The translations under genes and the position numbers were made by a program. This document shows positions 1 to 9,608 of a stretch of DNA of 60,035 bases, piece after piece (the first letter of the stretch is position 1; each line of letters begins with the position of its first letter). The DNA comes from Cyanobium sp. T1B-Tous (GTDB lineage Bacteria; Cyanobacteriota; Cyanobacteriia; PCC-6307; Cyanobiaceae). Where the stretch lies: assembly GCF_024345475.1 (NCBI RefSeq), contig NZ_JAGQBE010000009.1, forward strand, positions 1 to 60,035, given 5' to 3'. Below the pieces are notes generated by a model. The model made no database searches, had not been told where the DNA came from, and saw nothing but the letters and a program-made list of their open reading frames with translations.

Positions 1-110
1 ACGCTGGGGGCATTGCGCTGGCGTTGCCAGCCGCAGAAGGCGCTGCCGTCGTACTGGAGGCAGAGGGCGATCCGGCGCAGGGAACGGTTGGGGGGGAGGG
101 CAGAGTCCAT
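1..110 (-). CDS. truA: tRNA pseudouridine synthase A, N-terminal fragment (cut by window edge)
   Basis: Reading the minus strand from the ATG at 110 gives about 36 residues that include LCLQYDGSAFCGWQRQR, the conserved N-terminal strand of TruA, which makes pseudouridine at positions 38-40 of tRNA anticodon arms. The catalytic Asp region lies beyond base 1 and cannot be seen. truA follows rplQ in many cyanobacterial ribosomal clusters, which supports the call. The ATG sits directly against the U-tract of the preceding terminator, so no ribosome-binding site fits between them. The true start or the transcript boundary may differ from this reading. Confidence 0.85.
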   Translation of the reverse strand, partial: MDSALPPNRSLRRIALCLQYDGSAFCGWQRQRNAPS

Positions 111-111
111 T

Positions 112-142
112 AAAAAACCGCGGTGGATGGTCTCCACCGCGG
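112..142 (-). terminator. Rho-independent terminator after rplQ
   Basis: On the minus strand a perfect 10-bp GC-rich stem (133-142 pairing with 118-127, loop of 5 nt) is followed by six T residues at 112-117. It lies 25 nt after the rplQ stop and would end the ribosomal superoperon. The U-tract directly abuts the truA ATG. Confidence 0.85.
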
Positions 143-167
143 CGCTGTCAACGAGCCCTGGAGGGAC

Positions 168-518
168 TCAGACCAGCTCGATGATGGCCATCTCGGCATT
201 GTCGCCACGGCGGGGCACGGTGCGGATGATCCGGGTGTAACCGCCCTGGCGCTCGCCATAGCGTTCCTGGGCCTTGTCAAACAGGGCGTGGACCAGCTGC
301 TTGTCATAGATGTAGCCAATGGCGCGGCGTCGGGCCGCCAGGCTGCCGTCCTTGGCGAGGCTGATCATGCGCTCGGCCTCATCGCGGAGGGCCTTCGCCC
401 GAGCCTTGGTGGTGGTGACCCGGCCTTCGCGAATCAACTGGGTGGTGAGACCACGCAGCATGGCTTTGCGTTGGTCGGCGGGGCGTCCCAACATGGGGAC
501 TCGGCACTGGTGTCGCAT
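168..518 (-). CDS. rplQ: 50S ribosomal protein L17
   Basis: The 116-residue product starts [19 protein letters not shown] and ends in the [20 protein letters not shown] block typical of bacterial L17, a large-subunit protein near the exit-tunnel surface. Its length is normal for the family. It is the last gene of the superoperon, 46 nt after rpoA and followed by a strong terminator, which matches the usual rpoA-rplQ order. Confidence 0.97.
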   Translation of the reverse strand: MRHQCRVPMLGRPADQRKAMLRGLTTQLIREGRVTTTKARAKALRDEAERMISLAKDGSLAARRRAIGYIYDKQLVHALFDKAQERYGERQGGYTRIIRTVPRRGDNAEMAIIELV

Positions 519-564
519 GGGACTGGGGCTGGTGAGATGGCGTGTCGGGAAACGGGGCCGCCGG

Positions 565-1503
565 TCAGGCGCTGGTGCGGCTCTGGGGCAGGGTGATGCC
601 GATGCGCTCCAGCGCTTCGATCACCTCATCGGCTGACTTGGAGCCGAAGTTCTTGATCTCCAGGAGATCTTCGTAGCTGAAGCCCATCAGGTCGGACACG
701 GAGTTGACCTGGGCGCGCTTCAGGCAGTTGTAGGCCCGCACGGAGAGGTTGAGCTCTTCGAGGGGAATCTGCGCCTCGGCGGAGGGCTCCGGCTCGAGGC
801 CAGGCTCCTCAACCATGGTGAGGCTTGCCAGGGGCTGGAACAGGGCGATCAGTTGGTTCGCGGCTTGGGCCATGGCGTCGTCGGGGGTGACGCTGCCATT
901 GGTCTCAATTTCCAGGCGGAGCCGTTCGCGGGCGGAGCCGCCCTCACCCACGGCGGTTTCATCCACCGTGTAGTTGACCCGGCGCACGGGCTTGAACACC
1001 GCATCGATCTGGAGCAGGTCGATGGCACTGGTGTCTTCGCTGTGGCGATCGACGGGCCGATAGCCCACGCCGCGCTCCACATGCACTTCCATCTCCAGGC
1101 TGTGGCCGTCGGCCACGGTGGCGATCAGCCGGTCGCCGTCGATCACCTGCACCTGGGACGAGAACTGCAGATCGGCAGCGGTCACGGTGGCGGGACCGTT
1201 GACCACCAGGCGGCCGATCTCCAGCTCGCGGTTGCGGCTGTTGACGGAGATCTGCTTGCAGTTCAGCAGGATGTCGAGCACGTCTTCACGCACACCGGGC
1301 ACGGTGGCGTATTCGTGGTTGACACCGGAAATGCGCACGGCGGTGATGGCGCTGCCTTCCAGGCTGCCGATCAGGACGCGCCGCAGGGCGTTACCGAGCG
1401 TGGTGGCCTGGCCGCGATCGAGCGGGCCGATCAGGAAGGTGCCGGTCTGGGACCGGTCTTCGGCGACCTGGTGCTCAATCCGATCAATTTGGTAGTGCAG
1501 CAC
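565..1503 (-). CDS. rpoA: DNA-directed RNA polymerase subunit alpha
   Basis: RpoA dimerises to nucleate RNA polymerase assembly and contacts upstream promoter DNA and activators through its C-terminal domain. The N-terminal domain (about residues 1-230) contains [20 protein letters not shown] and [20 protein letters not shown]. The C-terminal helix-hairpin region (about 245-312) contains [21 protein letters not shown] chose the GTG at 1503 because it gives [11 protein letters not shown], the usual cyanobacterial N-terminus, and a normal 312 residues. An in-frame GTG at 1548 would add 15 unconserved residues. Neither start has a clear Shine-Dalgarno site. Confidence 0.96.
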   Translation of the reverse strand: MLHYQIDRIEHQVAEDRSQTGTFLIGPLDRGQATTLGNALRRVLIGSLEGSAITAVRISGVNHEYATVPGVREDVLDILLNCKQISVNSRNRELEIGRLVVNGPATVTAADLQFSSQVQVIDGDRLIATVADGHSLEMEVHVERGVGYRPVDRHSEDTSAIDLLQIDAVFKPVRRVNYTVDETAVGEGGSARERLRLEIETNGSVTPDDAMAQAANQLIALFQPLASLTMVEEPGLEPEPSAEAQIPLEELNLSVRAYNCLKRAQVNSVSDLMGFSYEDLLEIKNFGSKSADEVIEALERIGITLPQSRTSA

Positions 1504-1559
1504 GGTCTGAAGGGTCGAAAGGGTGAAGGAAGCCCCGGGGGCAAGCACGAGACGACGGG

Positions 1560-1952
1560 TCAGACGCGACGGCGCTTGGAGCGACGGCAGCCGTTGTGGG
1601 GCAGCGGCGTCACGTCGCGGATCAGGGTGATTTCCAGGCCGGCGACCTGCAGGGCGCGGATGGCGGTTTCGCGGCCGGAGCCGGGGCCACGCACCAGCAC
1701 TTCGATCTGGCGCATGCCCTGCTCAAGGGCACGGCGGGCGGCGGCCTCGGCGGCGGTCTGGGCGGCGAAGGGGGTTCCCTTGCGGGCTCCCTTGAAGCCG
1801 CTGGCGCCAGCGGAGCTCCAGGAAATCACCTCACCGGCCGTATCGGTGATCGACACGATGGTGTTGTTGAAGGTGCTCTGGATGTGCGCCACGCCGTTGG
1901 GCACGTTGCGCTTCGTCTTCTTGGCGCCGGATTTCTTGGCTGGCTTTGCCAT
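1560..1952 (-). CDS. rpsK: 30S ribosomal protein S11
   Basis: The 130-residue product carries a basic N-terminal tail ([17 protein letters not shown]) followed by the S11 core [18 protein letters not shown] and ends in [18 protein letters not shown], the family signature near the C-terminus. S11 lies on the small-subunit platform and contacts the mRNA exit region. It sits between rpsM and rpoA in the alpha-operon segment, as in most bacteria. Confidence 0.97.
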   Translation of the reverse strand: MAKPAKKSGAKKTKRNVPNGVAHIQSTFNNTIVSITDTAGEVISWSSAGASGFKGARKGTPFAAQTAAEAAARRALEQGMRQIEVLVRGPGSGRETAIRALQVAGLEITLIRDVTPLPHNGCRRSKRRRV

Positions 1953-2109
1953 GGCGGAAAGGCCTGCTGGTGCAGGAGGTGATCAGAGAACGTGAAGGGG
2001 GGTCGCTCTGGTGACGCCGGTGGCTCGAACGGGTGGACTGACCGGAAGGGCAGAACCTGAACAGCGGTTGGCGGCAGGGCGAGGGGCAGTGAGAAGGGGG
2101 CGAAATGCC

Positions 2110-2475
2110 TTACTTCTTCTTGCCGGCCACGGTTTTACGGGCACCACGGCGGGTGCGGGCGTTGGTGCGGGTGCGCTGGCCACGCACGGGCAGGCCCATG
2201 CGGTGACGCCGGCCGCGGAGGCAGCCGATGTCCTGGAGGCGCTTGAGGGCCATGCCCTCCTGGCGGCGCAGGTCGCCTTCGAGCGTGAAGCTCTCGGCGG
2301 CGCCCCGCAGCTTCTGGACGTCGGCGTCGCTGAGGTCCTTCACCCGGATGTCCGGGTTGACCCCGGACTTGGCCAGGATCTTCTGGGCACGGGTGAGACC
2401 GATGCCATACACATAGGTGAGGGCGATCTCAACGCGCTTTTCGCGAGGGATATCAACGCCGGCAATCCGAGCCAC
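2110..2475 (-). CDS. rpsM: 30S ribosomal protein S13
   Basis: The 121-residue product begins [19 protein letters not shown] and contains [25 protein letters not shown], the C-terminal basic block of S13, which touches the P-site tRNA and the head of the small subunit. The start is a GTG at 2475; the family N-terminus begins exactly there, so the non-ATG start is well supported. It lies between rpmJ and rpsK. Confidence 0.97.
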   Translation of the reverse strand: MARIAGVDIPREKRVEIALTYVYGIGLTRAQKILAKSGVNPDIRVKDLSDADVQKLRGAAESFTLEGDLRRQEGMALKRLQDIGCLRGRRHRMGLPVRGQRTRTNARTRRGARKTVAGKKK

Positions 2476-2569
2476 GTGGGAAATCGATAAGGGGCAGGAG
2501 GCTCCGCCGAGGCGGAGCGGGAATGAAGTGTTGGGCAGCTGGCCCCCAGGCGGGGCTGGCCGGGGCTGG

Positions 2570-2683
2570 TCAGCCCTGGCGCTGCTTGTGCTTGGGGTTG
2601 GTGCAGATCACCATCACCCGGCCGTGGCGACGGATCACCCGGCACTTGTCGCACATCTTCTTGACTGAGGCACGCACCTTCAT
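2570..2683 (-). CDS. rpmJ: 50S ribosomal protein L36, zinc-ribbon form
   Basis: This 37-residue gene starts at the ATG at 2683 ([17 protein letters not shown]). Cys11, Cys14, Cys27 and His32 form the zinc-binding set of the C+ type of L36, a late-assembling protein of the large subunit. The same reading frame stays open upstream to 2797, but that part does not match L36. It lies between adk and rpsM; no infA is found in the 64-nt gap before it. Confidence 0.96.
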   Translation of the reverse strand: MKVRASVKKMCDKCRVIRRHGRVMVICTNPKHKQRQG

Positions 2684-2747
2684 GGGCGTTGTGCTCTCCG
2701 AATTTGCAAACCGACAACCTACCACACGGGTCAACGCCCCAGGAGGC

Positions 2748-3308
2748 TCAGCCGAGCAGGCCGGTGATGCGCGCGGCGATCTCATCCACCAGGCCATTGG
2801 CCTCGACGGCCTGGAGCAGGCCCTGTTCCTCGTAGTAGCGGATCAGGGGGGCCGTCTGCTCGCGGTAGACCTCCAGGCGGTGGCGGATCACGGTTTCGTT
2901 GTCGTCGGCGCGGCCCCGGGCCAGCAGGCGCTGGATCAGCACAGCGTCATCGAGCTCCATCAGCACCACCAGTTCGATCGGTTGCTGCAGTTCGTCGAGC
3001 AGCGCGCCCAGGGCTTCGGCCTGGGCCCGGTTGCGCGGGAAGCCGTCGAGCAGCCAGCCGCCGCCGCCACTGGCCGCTTGCGCCTCCAGGCGGCTCCGCA
3101 CGATCGCCAGCACCAGGGCATCGCTCACCAGTTCCCCGCGGGCCATCACCGCCTCGGCTTCCTGGCCGAGGGCGCTGCCGGCGGCCACTTCAGCCCGCAG
3201 CAGATCGCCGGTGGAGAGGTGCAGCAGGTTGTGGCCTGCGGCCAGTTGCTGGGCCTGGGTGCCCTTGCCGGCTCCGGGGGGGCCGAGGAACAGGAGACGT
3301 TGCTTCAT
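2748..3308 (-). CDS. adk: Adenylate kinase
   Basis: Adenylate kinase interconverts ATP + AMP and 2 ADP. The 186-residue product has the P-loop [10 protein letters not shown] at residues 9-18, the AMP-binding region [30 protein letters not shown] and the LID start [18 protein letters not shown]. The LID is the short type with no four-Cys zinc site, which explains the length being below the roughly 215 residues of long forms. adk follows secY in the cluster, as in many cyanobacteria and Gram-positive bacteria. Confidence 0.96.
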   Translation of the reverse strand: MKQRLLFLGPPGAGKGTQAQQLAAGHNLLHLSTGDLLRAEVAAGSALGQEAEAVMARGELVSDALVLAIVRSRLEAQAASGGGGWLLDGFPRNRAQAEALGALLDELQQPIELVVLMELDDAVLIQRLLARGRADDNETVIRHRLEVYREQTAPLIRYYEEQGLLQAVEANGLVDEIAARITGLLG

Positions 3309-3363
3309 GGCTGGAGAGGAAGCGGGGATGGAGACGGAGGAACGAGGACCGGTGCGCGGCGCA

Positions 3364-4683
3364 TCACTGCCGCACCATGCCTTCGTAGCGCTGGGAGATG
3401 ACGTAGGTCTGCACCTGCTTGGCGGTGTCGATCGCCACGCCCACCAGGATCAGCAGGGAGGTGGCGCCCAGGCCCTGGAAGGTGCGCACCTGGGTGGCTC
3501 CCTCCACGGCGGAGGGAATGATCGCCACGGCACCGAGAAACACGCCGCCTAGCAAGGTGAGCCTGTTCTGCACGCCGCTGAGATAGTTCGCCGTAGCCGA
3601 GCCCGGGCGCACTCCGGGGATCGCCACGCCACTCCGCTTGAGGTTGGTGGCGATGTCCACCGGATTGACGGTGAGCGAGGCGTAGAAGAAGCCGAAGCCG
3701 CAGATCAGGGCAAAGAACACCAGGGCGTAGAGCCAGGGGGTGCTGCTGTTGGGGTTGAGGTAGCCCGCCAGCTGGATCAGCCAGGGGCTGCGGGTGAGGT
3801 TGGCGATGGTGAGGGGCAGGAACACCACGGCCGAGGCGAAGATGATCGGCATGACGCCGCCGGCATTGAGCTTGAGCGGCAGGTAGCTCTGGCGTGCGGA
3901 GAGCATGCCCGCCCCGCCCACCTGGCGCTTGGCACTCACGATCGGGATGCGGCGGTTGCCCTCCTGAACGAAGATGATCCCCACGATCGTCAGCAGGAAC
4001 ACCAGCACCAGCACCACGATGCCGCCGACGGTGCTGCGGTCTCCGCTCTGGGCCAGCTCGATGGTGGAGCCCAGCGCTTTGGGCAGGGTGGCCACGATGT
4101 TCACGAAGATCACCAGGGAGGCCCCTTGGCCGATGCCCCGCTCGGTGATCACCTCGCTGATCCACATCACCACCATGGAGCCTGTGACCAGGGCCAGGGC
4201 CGTCTGGATCACGAACACCGGTTCGGAGAGGCCTTCGGTGGCGTACTGCCGCAGGATCAGGGCAAACACCAGGCTCTGCAGAATGCCCCAGCCCAGGGCG
4301 ACATAGCGGGTGATCTGGGCGATCTTGCGGCGGCCGGCCTCGCCCTCGTTCTTCTGGAGGTCTTCCAGCTGGGGCAGGGCTGCGGTGAGCAGCTGGATGA
4401 TGATCGAGGCGTTGATGAAGGGCAGGATCCCCAGGGCGAAGATGCCCAGGGTGGAGAGGCCGCCCCCGGTGAAGATGTCGAGGAAGCCGATCAGCTGGCC
4501 GCCGCGGGAGAGGAACTCCTGGAAGGCCACCCGGTCGATGCCCGGCATCGGGATGTAGATGCCAAGCCGCACCAGCAGCAGCAGGCCGAGGGTGGTGAGC
4601 ACCCGGTCGCGCAGGCCCTTCGACTGGATCAGTTGGCTGAGAATTTCCCCAGCACTGGGGTTGCGACCCCGGCTAACAAGCAT
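3364..4683 (-). CDS. secY: Preprotein translocase subunit SecY
   Basis: SecY forms the protein-conducting channel of the Sec translocon in the plasma and thylakoid membranes, with SecE and SecG. I chose the ATG at 4683 (MLVSRGRNPSAGEILSQL), giving 439 residues as in other cyanobacteria; the frame extends 12 unconserved codons further upstream. About ten hydrophobic segments are visible, the first being VLTTLGLLLLVRLGIYIPMPG, a conserved SecY N-terminal helix. The C-terminus IDTAKQVQTYVISQRYEGM is also typical. It sits between rplO and adk. Confidence 0.97.
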   Translation of the reverse strand: MLVSRGRNPSAGEILSQLIQSKGLRDRVLTTLGLLLLVRLGIYIPMPGIDRVAFQEFLSRGGQLIGFLDIFTGGGLSTLGIFALGILPFINASIIIQLLTAALPQLEDLQKNEGEAGRRKIAQITRYVALGWGILQSLVFALILRQYATEGLSEPVFVIQTALALVTGSMVVMWISEVITERGIGQGASLVIFVNIVATLPKALGSTIELAQSGDRSTVGGIVVLVLVFLLTIVGIIFVQEGNRRIPIVSAKRQVGGAGMLSARQSYLPLKLNAGGVMPIIFASAVVFLPLTIANLTRSPWLIQLAGYLNPNSSTPWLYALVFFALICGFGFFYASLTVNPVDIATNLKRSGVAIPGVRPGSATANYLSGVQNRLTLLGGVFLGAVAIIPSAVEGATQVRTFQGLGATSLLILVGVAIDTAKQVQTYVISQRYEGMVRQ

Positions 4684-4785
4684 GGCGGCGTGTGGTGGGC
4701 ATGAAAAAACCGCCCGCAAGACTCTGGGAACGATCCCCGAATCCGCTGGACGGCTCAGACCTTAGGGCGGAGGGCCCCAAGGGGA

Positions 4786-5235
4786 TCAGATGACTTCGCA
4801 GCTGCCACCGGCAGCTTCGATCTTGGTGCGGGCGCTGGCGGTGAAGGCGGCAGCCTGCACGGTCAGCTTGACCTTGAGGTCGCCATTGCCCAGCACCTTC
4901 AGGGGGTGCTTGGGGCTCGTGACCAGGCCGTCCTTGACCAGGGAATCGAGGCTCACGGTGCTGCCGGCTTTGCAGTCGGCCAGCTTGGCCACGTTGATGA
5001 TCGTGAATTCCTTCTGGTTGACCAGCTCAAAGTGCTTGAGCTTGGGGATGCGCCGGTAGAGGGGCATCTGGCCGCCCTCGAAGCCCGGCCTGGTGGGGCG
5101 ACCGGAACGGGACTTCTGGCCGCGCATGCCGAAACCGCAGCTGGCGCCCTGGCCGGCGGCGATGCCGCGGCCCTTGCGGAGCTTGCGACGACGGGCGCCG
5201 GCGTTGGGTTTCAGCGACTGGAGATTGATGCTCAT
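4786..5235 (-). CDS. rplO: 50S ribosomal protein L15
   Basis: The 149-residue product has the Gly/Arg-rich L15 N-terminal tail ([20 protein letters not shown]) that threads into 23S rRNA, then [19 protein letters not shown], followed by the globular C-terminal domain. Length is normal. It starts 9 nt after the rpsE stop. No rpmD (L30) gene lies between rpsE and rplO, where many non-cyanobacterial operons carry it. Confidence 0.97.
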   Translation of the reverse strand: MSINLQSLKPNAGARRRKLRKGRGIAAGQGASCGFGMRGQKSRSGRPTRPGFEGGQMPLYRRIPKLKHFELVNQKEFTIINVAKLADCKAGSTVSLDSLVKDGLVTSPKHPLKVLGNGDLKVKLTVQAAAFTASARTKIEAAGGSCEVI

Positions 5236-5244
5236 GGCGAGGCC

Positions 5245-5901
5245 TCAGGAGTAGATCTGCTCAAGGGAGATGCCCCGCTCCTTGGCGGTCTCCTTGTGGG
5301 TGCGCAGGGCGGCCAGGGCCTCCATCGCAGCGCGGGCGTTGTTCAGGGGGGTCTTGGAGCCGAGGCGCTTGGCCAGGACGTTCTTGATGCCGGCCAGTTC
5401 GAGCACCGTGCGGATCGAGCCCCCCGCGATCACACCGGTACCAGGGGCGGCCGGGCGGATCAGCACGCTGGCGGCGCCATCGCGGCCGTTGCTGAGGGTC
5501 GGGATGGAGCTGTGGCGGGTGAGGGGCACCTTCACCAGATGCTTCTTGCCATCGGCCACGCCCTTGCGGACGGCTCCGATCACATCGCCGGCCTTGCCGA
5601 CGCCCACGCCCACCTGGCCTTTCTCGTTGCCGACGACAACGATGGCCCGGAAGCTCATCTTCTTGCCGCCCTTCACGGTCTTGGACACGCGGCGGATTTG
5701 GACCACCCGCTCCTGCCATTCGGAGTCGCGCTCCTGACCGCCGCGACGGTTGTCGCGTCCGCGGCCACCACCGCGGCGGCTGTCGCCACCTCGGCCCTCA
5801 CCGCGGCCACCCCGGCGCTCCTGCTGGCCTTCGGCCGCTGCAGGCACATCCGATGCGGCCGGAATGTCGTTGGACTGAACTTGATCGTTGGTTTCGGTCA
5901 T
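5245..5901 (-). CDS. rpsE: 30S ribosomal protein S5 with RGG-rich N-terminal tail
   Basis: The conserved S5 body starts near residue 61 ([20 protein letters not shown]) and includes the central GxGxGKA region ([18 protein letters not shown]) and a normal C-terminus. S5 contributes to decoding fidelity and mRNA helicase activity at the entry channel. The product is 218 residues, longer than the usual 160-175, because of residues 1-60: an acidic and Ala-rich start followed by Arg-Gly repeats at about 29-55, resembling RGG-box RNA-binding tails. The ATG at 5901 is the only convincing start. It follows rplR in the spc order. Confidence 0.95.
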   Translation of the reverse strand: MTETNDQVQSNDIPAASDVPAAAEGQQERRGGRGEGRGGDSRRGGGRGRDNRRGGQERDSEWQERVVQIRRVSKTVKGGKKMSFRAIVVVGNEKGQVGVGVGKAGDVIGAVRKGVADGKKHLVKVPLTRHSSIPTLSNGRDGAASVLIRPAAPGTGVIAGGSIRTVLELAGIKNVLAKRLGSKTPLNNARAAMEALAALRTHKETAKERGISLEQIYS

Positions 5902-5915
5902 GGTGAGAGCAGGGA

Positions 5916-6281
5916 TCAGAACTGAAGGCCCGCTTCCCGGGCGGCGTCAGCCAGGGCCTTGACCCGGCCGTGGTACAGGTTGCCGCCGCGATCGAAGACC
6001 ACCTGCTGGATGCCCTTGGCGAGGGCCCGTTTGGCAACCAGCTCACCCACGGCCACGGAGGCATCGCAGGTGGCGCTGGTGGTGAGGCTGGTGCGCAGGT
6101 CCTTGTCGAGGGTCGAAGCCGCACAGAGGGTGTTCTGGGCGTCGTCGTCGATGACCTGGGCGTAGATGTGGTTGTTGGAGCGGAACACGGCCAGCCGGGG
6201 ACGGGCAGCCGTGCCAGTGAGCTGGCGACGCAGGCGGCGGTGACGCTTCTGGGTCTGCTGTTTGCGGGAGATGGAAGACAT
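5916..6281 (-). CDS. rplR: 50S ribosomal protein L18
   Basis: The 121-residue product begins [20 protein letters not shown], continues with [20 protein letters not shown] and contains [20 protein letters not shown], all standard L18 features. L18 binds 5S rRNA together with L5 in the central protuberance. It lies between rplF and rpsE, with a 14-nt gap to rpsE. Confidence 0.97.
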   Translation of the reverse strand: MSSISRKQQTQKRHRRLRRQLTGTAARPRLAVFRSNNHIYAQVIDDDAQNTLCAASTLDKDLRTSLTTSATCDASVAVGELVAKRALAKGIQQVVFDRGGNLYHGRVKALADAAREAGLQF

Positions 6282-6313
6282 GGCGATACAGGGTAACGAC
6301 GCTCAGGCAGACC

Positions 6314-6853
6314 TCATTTCTTACCGGTCTTACCGGCCTTGCGCAGGATGCGCTCACCCTCGTACTTGATGCCCTTGCCCTTGTAGGGCTCGGGAGGACG
6401 AATGGCGCGCACCTTGGCAGCTTCGTTGCCCACCAGTTCCTTGTTGGCCCCGGAGACCAGCACGGTGGTGTTGCCCTCGACGGCGAAGGTGACGCCCTCG
6501 GGGGGCACCATCTCCACCTGGTGGCTGTAGCCGGCAGAAACCACCAGCTTTGTGCCCTGCAAGGCGGCGCGGTAGCCCACGCCGACGATTTCCAGCTTGC
6601 GGGTGTAGCCCTGGCTGACGCCTTCCACCATGTTGGCGACGAGCGTTCGGCAGAGACCATGGCGCTCACGGGAGCGTCGGGTTTCGCTGCTGGGGCTCAC
6701 CACCAGGGTGTTGCCGTCCTGGGAGATCTGCACCCCATCGGGCAGGGTGCGGCTGAGTTCGCCCTTCGGACCCTTCACGGTGACGGCCAGGCCATTGAGG
6801 CTGACGCTCACCTTGTCGGGGAGGGGAATCGGCGCTTTACCAATACGAGACAT
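6314..6853 (-). CDS. rplF: 50S ribosomal protein L6
   Basis: The 179-residue product shows the two tandem L6 domains: [19 protein letters not shown] with [15 protein letters not shown] at the N-terminus, and KIEVVGVGYRA-like [18 protein letters not shown] plus [19 protein letters not shown] at the C-terminus. L6 sits near the factor-binding stalk base and the sarcin-ricin loop. It lies between rpsH and rplR in the standard spc order. Confidence 0.97.
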   Translation of the reverse strand: MSRIGKAPIPLPDKVSVSLNGLAVTVKGPKGELSRTLPDGVQISQDGNTLVVSPSSETRRSRERHGLCRTLVANMVEGVSQGYTRKLEIVGVGYRAALQGTKLVVSAGYSHQVEMVPPEGVTFAVEGNTTVLVSGANKELVGNEAAKVRAIRPPEPYKGKGIKYEGERILRKAGKTGKK

Positions 6854-6870
6854 GGATCAACCTCCCAGGA

Positions 6871-7272
6871 TCAGTAGACGTAGCAGAGCACTTCGCCACC
6901 GACGCCCTGCTTGCGGGCGTCGCGGTCGCTCATCACTCCCTTGGAGGTGGAGATGATGGCCACTCCCAGGCCGCCCAAGACTTTGGGCAGCTGGCGATTG
7001 TTCTTGTAGATGCGCAGGCCTGGCTTGCTGACCCGCTGCACGGAGCGGATCGTTGGCTGGCGGTGCTTGCCGCTGTACTTGAGCTCGACAACCAAGTGCT
7101 TCTGCACGCCTTCACCTTCTTCGGTGATGGCGGCAATGAAGCCCTCCTGCTGCAACACGTTGGCGATGTTGCGCACCAGACGGGAAGCAGGGATTTTGGT
7201 GGTCTCGTGACGCTTCTCACTCGCATTGCGGATGCGGGTGAGCATGTCGGAAATCGGGTCGTGATTGGCCAT
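6871..7272 (-). CDS. rpsH: 30S ribosomal protein S8
   Basis: The 133-residue product starts [19 protein letters not shown] and ends with [20 protein letters not shown] and LCYVY, both diagnostic of S8, a primary 16S rRNA-binding protein. In E. coli S8 represses its own spc operon; whether it does so here cannot be judged from sequence alone. rplE lies directly upstream without the rpsN gene that many bacteria place between them. Confidence 0.97.
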   Translation of the reverse strand: MANHDPISDMLTRIRNASEKRHETTKIPASRLVRNIANVLQQEGFIAAITEEGEGVQKHLVVELKYSGKHRQPTIRSVQRVSKPGLRIYKNNRQLPKVLGGLGVAIISTSKGVMSDRDARKQGVGGEVLCYVY

Positions 7273-7291
7273 GGTCGGGTCCGAAGAGGGC

Positions 7292-7831
7292 TCAGTTGCT
7301 GCGGAACGGCATTCCCATCTCGCGGAGGAGGGCCCGGCCCTCTTCGTCGTTACGGGCGTTGGTCACGATCGTGACGTCCATACCCCGGATCGCATCGATT
7401 TTGTCGAAGGAGATCTCGGGGAAGATGATCTGCTCGCGGATTCCCAGGGTGTAGTTGCCCCGACCGTCAAAGCTCTTGGGGCTCACGCCGCGGAAGTCGC
7501 GGATGCGCGGTAGAGCCAGATTGATCAAGCGCTCCAGGAAGGCGTACATCCGCTCGCCCCGGAGGGTGACGGCCACGCCGATCGGCATGCCCTGGCGGAT
7601 CTTGAAGCCGGCGATGGCCTTTTTGGCCCGGGTCACCACCACCTTCTGGCCGGTGATCGTGGCCAGCTCGGTGATCGAGGCCTCAAGGGCCTTGGCGTTC
7701 TGGGCGGCCTCGCCGAGGCCCCGGTTGACGGTGACTTTCATCACCTTCGGGACTTCGTGGATGTTGGAGAGATTCAGCTCCTTGAGGAGTTTCGGTTGAA
7801 TCGTCTCCCGGTAGCGCTGTTTCAGTGACAT
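7292..7831 (-). CDS. rplE: 50S ribosomal protein L5
   Basis: The 179-residue product contains [20 protein letters not shown], the [20 protein letters not shown] block and the C-terminal [20 protein letters not shown], all L5 signatures. L5 binds 5S rRNA and contacts P-site tRNA from the central protuberance. An 84-nt gap separates it from rplX upstream, one of the longest inside this cluster; I see no clear hairpin in that gap. Confidence 0.97.
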   Translation of the reverse strand: MSLKQRYRETIQPKLLKELNLSNIHEVPKVMKVTVNRGLGEAAQNAKALEASITELATITGQKVVVTRAKKAIAGFKIRQGMPIGVAVTLRGERMYAFLERLINLALPRIRDFRGVSPKSFDGRGNYTLGIREQIIFPEISFDKIDAIRGMDVTIVTNARNDEEGRALLREMGMPFRSN

Positions 7832-7915
7832 GACGGGGGAGGGGTTGCGCTTCTGGTCGGGGTCAGAAGGCGGACAGGGAACGGGAGAAAGGGGAAGGCA
7901 GGAGGATGGAGGGGA

Positions 7916-8272
7916 TCAATCCAGAACTTCGCCGGTTTTTTTGAGCCGACGCTTCTTGGTGCCATCCTTTTCCACCACGATCTCCACCCGGCTGGCCACC
8001 TGTTTGGTGGTGGAGTAGAGCATCACGTTGGAGGCATGCACGGAGGCCTCCTCCGTGACGATCCGGCCGGTTTCGCCTTCCTGGGTGGGTTTGACGTGGC
8101 GGGTGCGGAGGTTGATGCCCTGCACCACTACCCGGTTGTCGTAGGGCAGGGTGCGGAGCACTTCGCCGGTCTTGCCCTTGTCCTTGCCAGCGATCACCTG
8201 AACGGTGTCGCCTTTCTTGAGACGCATTTTGATGCGCTCAGGGGACTTGGCTTTGGGGGTTGCGGTGGCCAT
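7916..8272 (-). CDS. rplX: 50S ribosomal protein L24
   Basis: The 118-residue product has the KOW-type fold start [20 protein letters not shown] and [20 protein letters not shown], standard for L24, an early assembly protein near the tunnel exit. About 11 residues precede the conserved core. The gap to the upstream rplN stop is a single base, implying coupled translation. Confidence 0.97.
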   Translation of the reverse strand: MATATPKAKSPERIKMRLKKGDTVQVIAGKDKGKTGEVLRTLPYDNRVVVQGINLRTRHVKPTQEGETGRIVTEEASVHASNVMLYSTTKQVASRVEIVVEKDGTKKRRLKKTGEVLD

Positions 8273-8273
8273 C

Positions 8274-8639
8274 TCAGATCACCTCCGGGGCGAGGGACAC
8301 AATCTTGGTGAAGTTGCGCTCGCGCAGCTCCCGGGCGACGGGTCCGAAGACGCGGGTGCCCTTGGGGTTGTTGTCGTTGCCCAGGATCACGGCGGCGTTG
8401 TCGTCGAACCGGATCGAGTTGCCCGTGTCGCGGCGCAGGGTGGCCTTGGTGCGGACCACCACGGCCTTGACCACGTCGGACTTCTTGACGCCCATGTTGG
8501 GCATGGCGTCTTTCACGGCAGCCACGATCACATCGCCCACGTGGGCGTAGCGACGGTTGGTGCCGAGCACCCGGATGCACTGGATGCGCTTGGCGCCGCT
8601 GTTGTCAGCGACGTTCAGAAAGGTTTCCTGTTGGATCAT
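8274..8639 (-). CDS. rplN: 50S ribosomal protein L14
   Basis: The 121-residue product is highly conserved: [20 protein letters not shown] at the start, [20 protein letters not shown] in the middle and the C-terminus [19 protein letters not shown]14 forms intersubunit bridges with 16S rRNA. It lies between rpsQ and rplX, as expected. Confidence 0.98.
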   Translation of the reverse strand: MIQQETFLNVADNSGAKRIQCIRVLGTNRRYAHVGDVIVAAVKDAMPNMGVKKSDVVKAVVVRTKATLRRDTGNSIRFDDNAAVILGNDNNPKGTRVFGPVARELRERNFTKIVSLAPEVI

Positions 8640-8651
8640 TGGGGGTTCTCC

Positions 8652-8903
8652 TCAACCGACGGTGCTGTTGGTGAGAACTTCAGCCACGGTCCAGCGCTTG
8701 GTGCGGCTGAGCGGGCGGGTCTCGGTGATGCGAACCCGGTCGCCCACTTTGCAGCTGTTCGCTTCGTCGTGGGCTTTGTAACGGGTGGTACGGCTGACCG
8801 TCTTTTGATAGATGGGGTGGGGGAAGCGGTTTTCCACCGCCACCACCACCGTTTTGTCCATCTTGTCGCTGACGACGGTGCCGACCCTTTCCTTGAGTGC
8901 CAT
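8652..8903 (-). CDS. rpsQ: 30S ribosomal protein S17
   Basis: The 83-residue product starts [20 protein letters not shown] and contains the OB-fold block [20 protein letters not shown] that identifies S17, a primary 16S rRNA-binding protein. Length is normal. It lies between rpmC and rplN. Confidence 0.97.
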   Translation of the reverse strand: MALKERVGTVVSDKMDKTVVVAVENRFPHPIYQKTVSRTTRYKAHDEANSCKVGDRVRITETRPLSRTKRWTVAEVLTNSTVG

Positions 8904-8919
8904 GGGATCGAGGGGGGTA

Positions 8920-9144
8920 TCAGGAGGCTGAATCAGCCGTGGCGGCGGAGCGCAGTTGCTCCTTCTGCACCGTCAGCAGGTGGGCCAGCTTGATGCGGGC
9001 TTCCTTGAAACGGTGCGGATTTTCCAGGCGGCGGGTGGCCTGCTGGAAGCGCAGCTCGAACAGCTCACGCCGGGTGGCGTTGACCTGTTCGTTGATTTGG
9101 TCACCGCTGAGCTTGCGCACGTCGGCGATGTTGGGTCGTGCCAT
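8920..9144 (-). CDS. rpmC: 50S ribosomal protein L29
   Basis: This 74-residue, mostly helical product contains [20 protein letters not shown], which matches the L29 signature. L29 sits at the tunnel exit near the signal-recognition-particle docking site. The gap to the upstream rplP stop is 4 nt. Confidence 0.95.
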   Translation of the reverse strand: MARPNIADVRKLSGDQINEQVNATRRELFELRFQQATRRLENPHRFKEARIKLAHLLTVQKEQLRSAATADSAS

Positions 9145-9148
9145 TGGA

Positions 9149-9592
9149 TCAGGCCTCCACAGGGGCTGCAGTGTCCTGATCCGCCAGGCTCAGGAATTTG
9201 GTCTTCAGAGGGAGCTTGTATTGCGCCAGGCGCATGGCTTCCTTGGCGATCTCGGGGGTGATTTCGGCACCCCCCATCTCGAACAGAATCCGACCCGGCT
9301 TGATCACAGCCACCCAGAATTCCGGGTTGCCCTTACCGGAACCCATACGGGTTTCGGCGGGGCGCATGGTGACGGGCTTGTCGGGGAAGATCCGGATCCA
9401 GATCTTGCCGCCCCGCTTGACGTGGCGGGTCATGGCTCGGCGGCTGGCCTCAATCTGGCGGGAGGTGATCCAGCCACATTCCTGGGCCTGCAGGGCAAAC
9501 TCACCGAAGGCAATGGTGTTGCCCCGGGTGGCGACGCCGCGCATGCGGCCTCGCTGTTGCTTGCGGAATTTGACGCGTCGTGGACTCAGCAT
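9149..9592 (-). CDS. rplP: 50S ribosomal protein L16
   Basis: The 147-residue product starts [19 protein letters not shown] and carries [20 protein letters not shown] and [20 protein letters not shown], all diagnostic of L16, which sits close to the peptidyl-transferase centre and A-site tRNA. It lies 16 nt after rpsC and 4 nt before rpmC. Confidence 0.98.
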   Translation of the reverse strand: MLSPRRVKFRKQQRGRMRGVATRGNTIAFGEFALQAQECGWITSRQIEASRRAMTRHVKRGGKIWIRIFPDKPVTMRPAETRMGSGKGNPEFWVAVIKPGRILFEMGGAEITPEIAKEAMRLAQYKLPLKTKFLSLADQDTAAPVEA

Positions 9593-9608
9593 GGTTCAGG
9601 GCTCCTGA

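Noticed and set aside
853-1995. A 380-codon plus-strand frame opposite rpoA and rpsK.
   Set aside because: It is the His/Gly/Val-rich mirror of two conserved genes in GC-rich DNA and resembles no protein.
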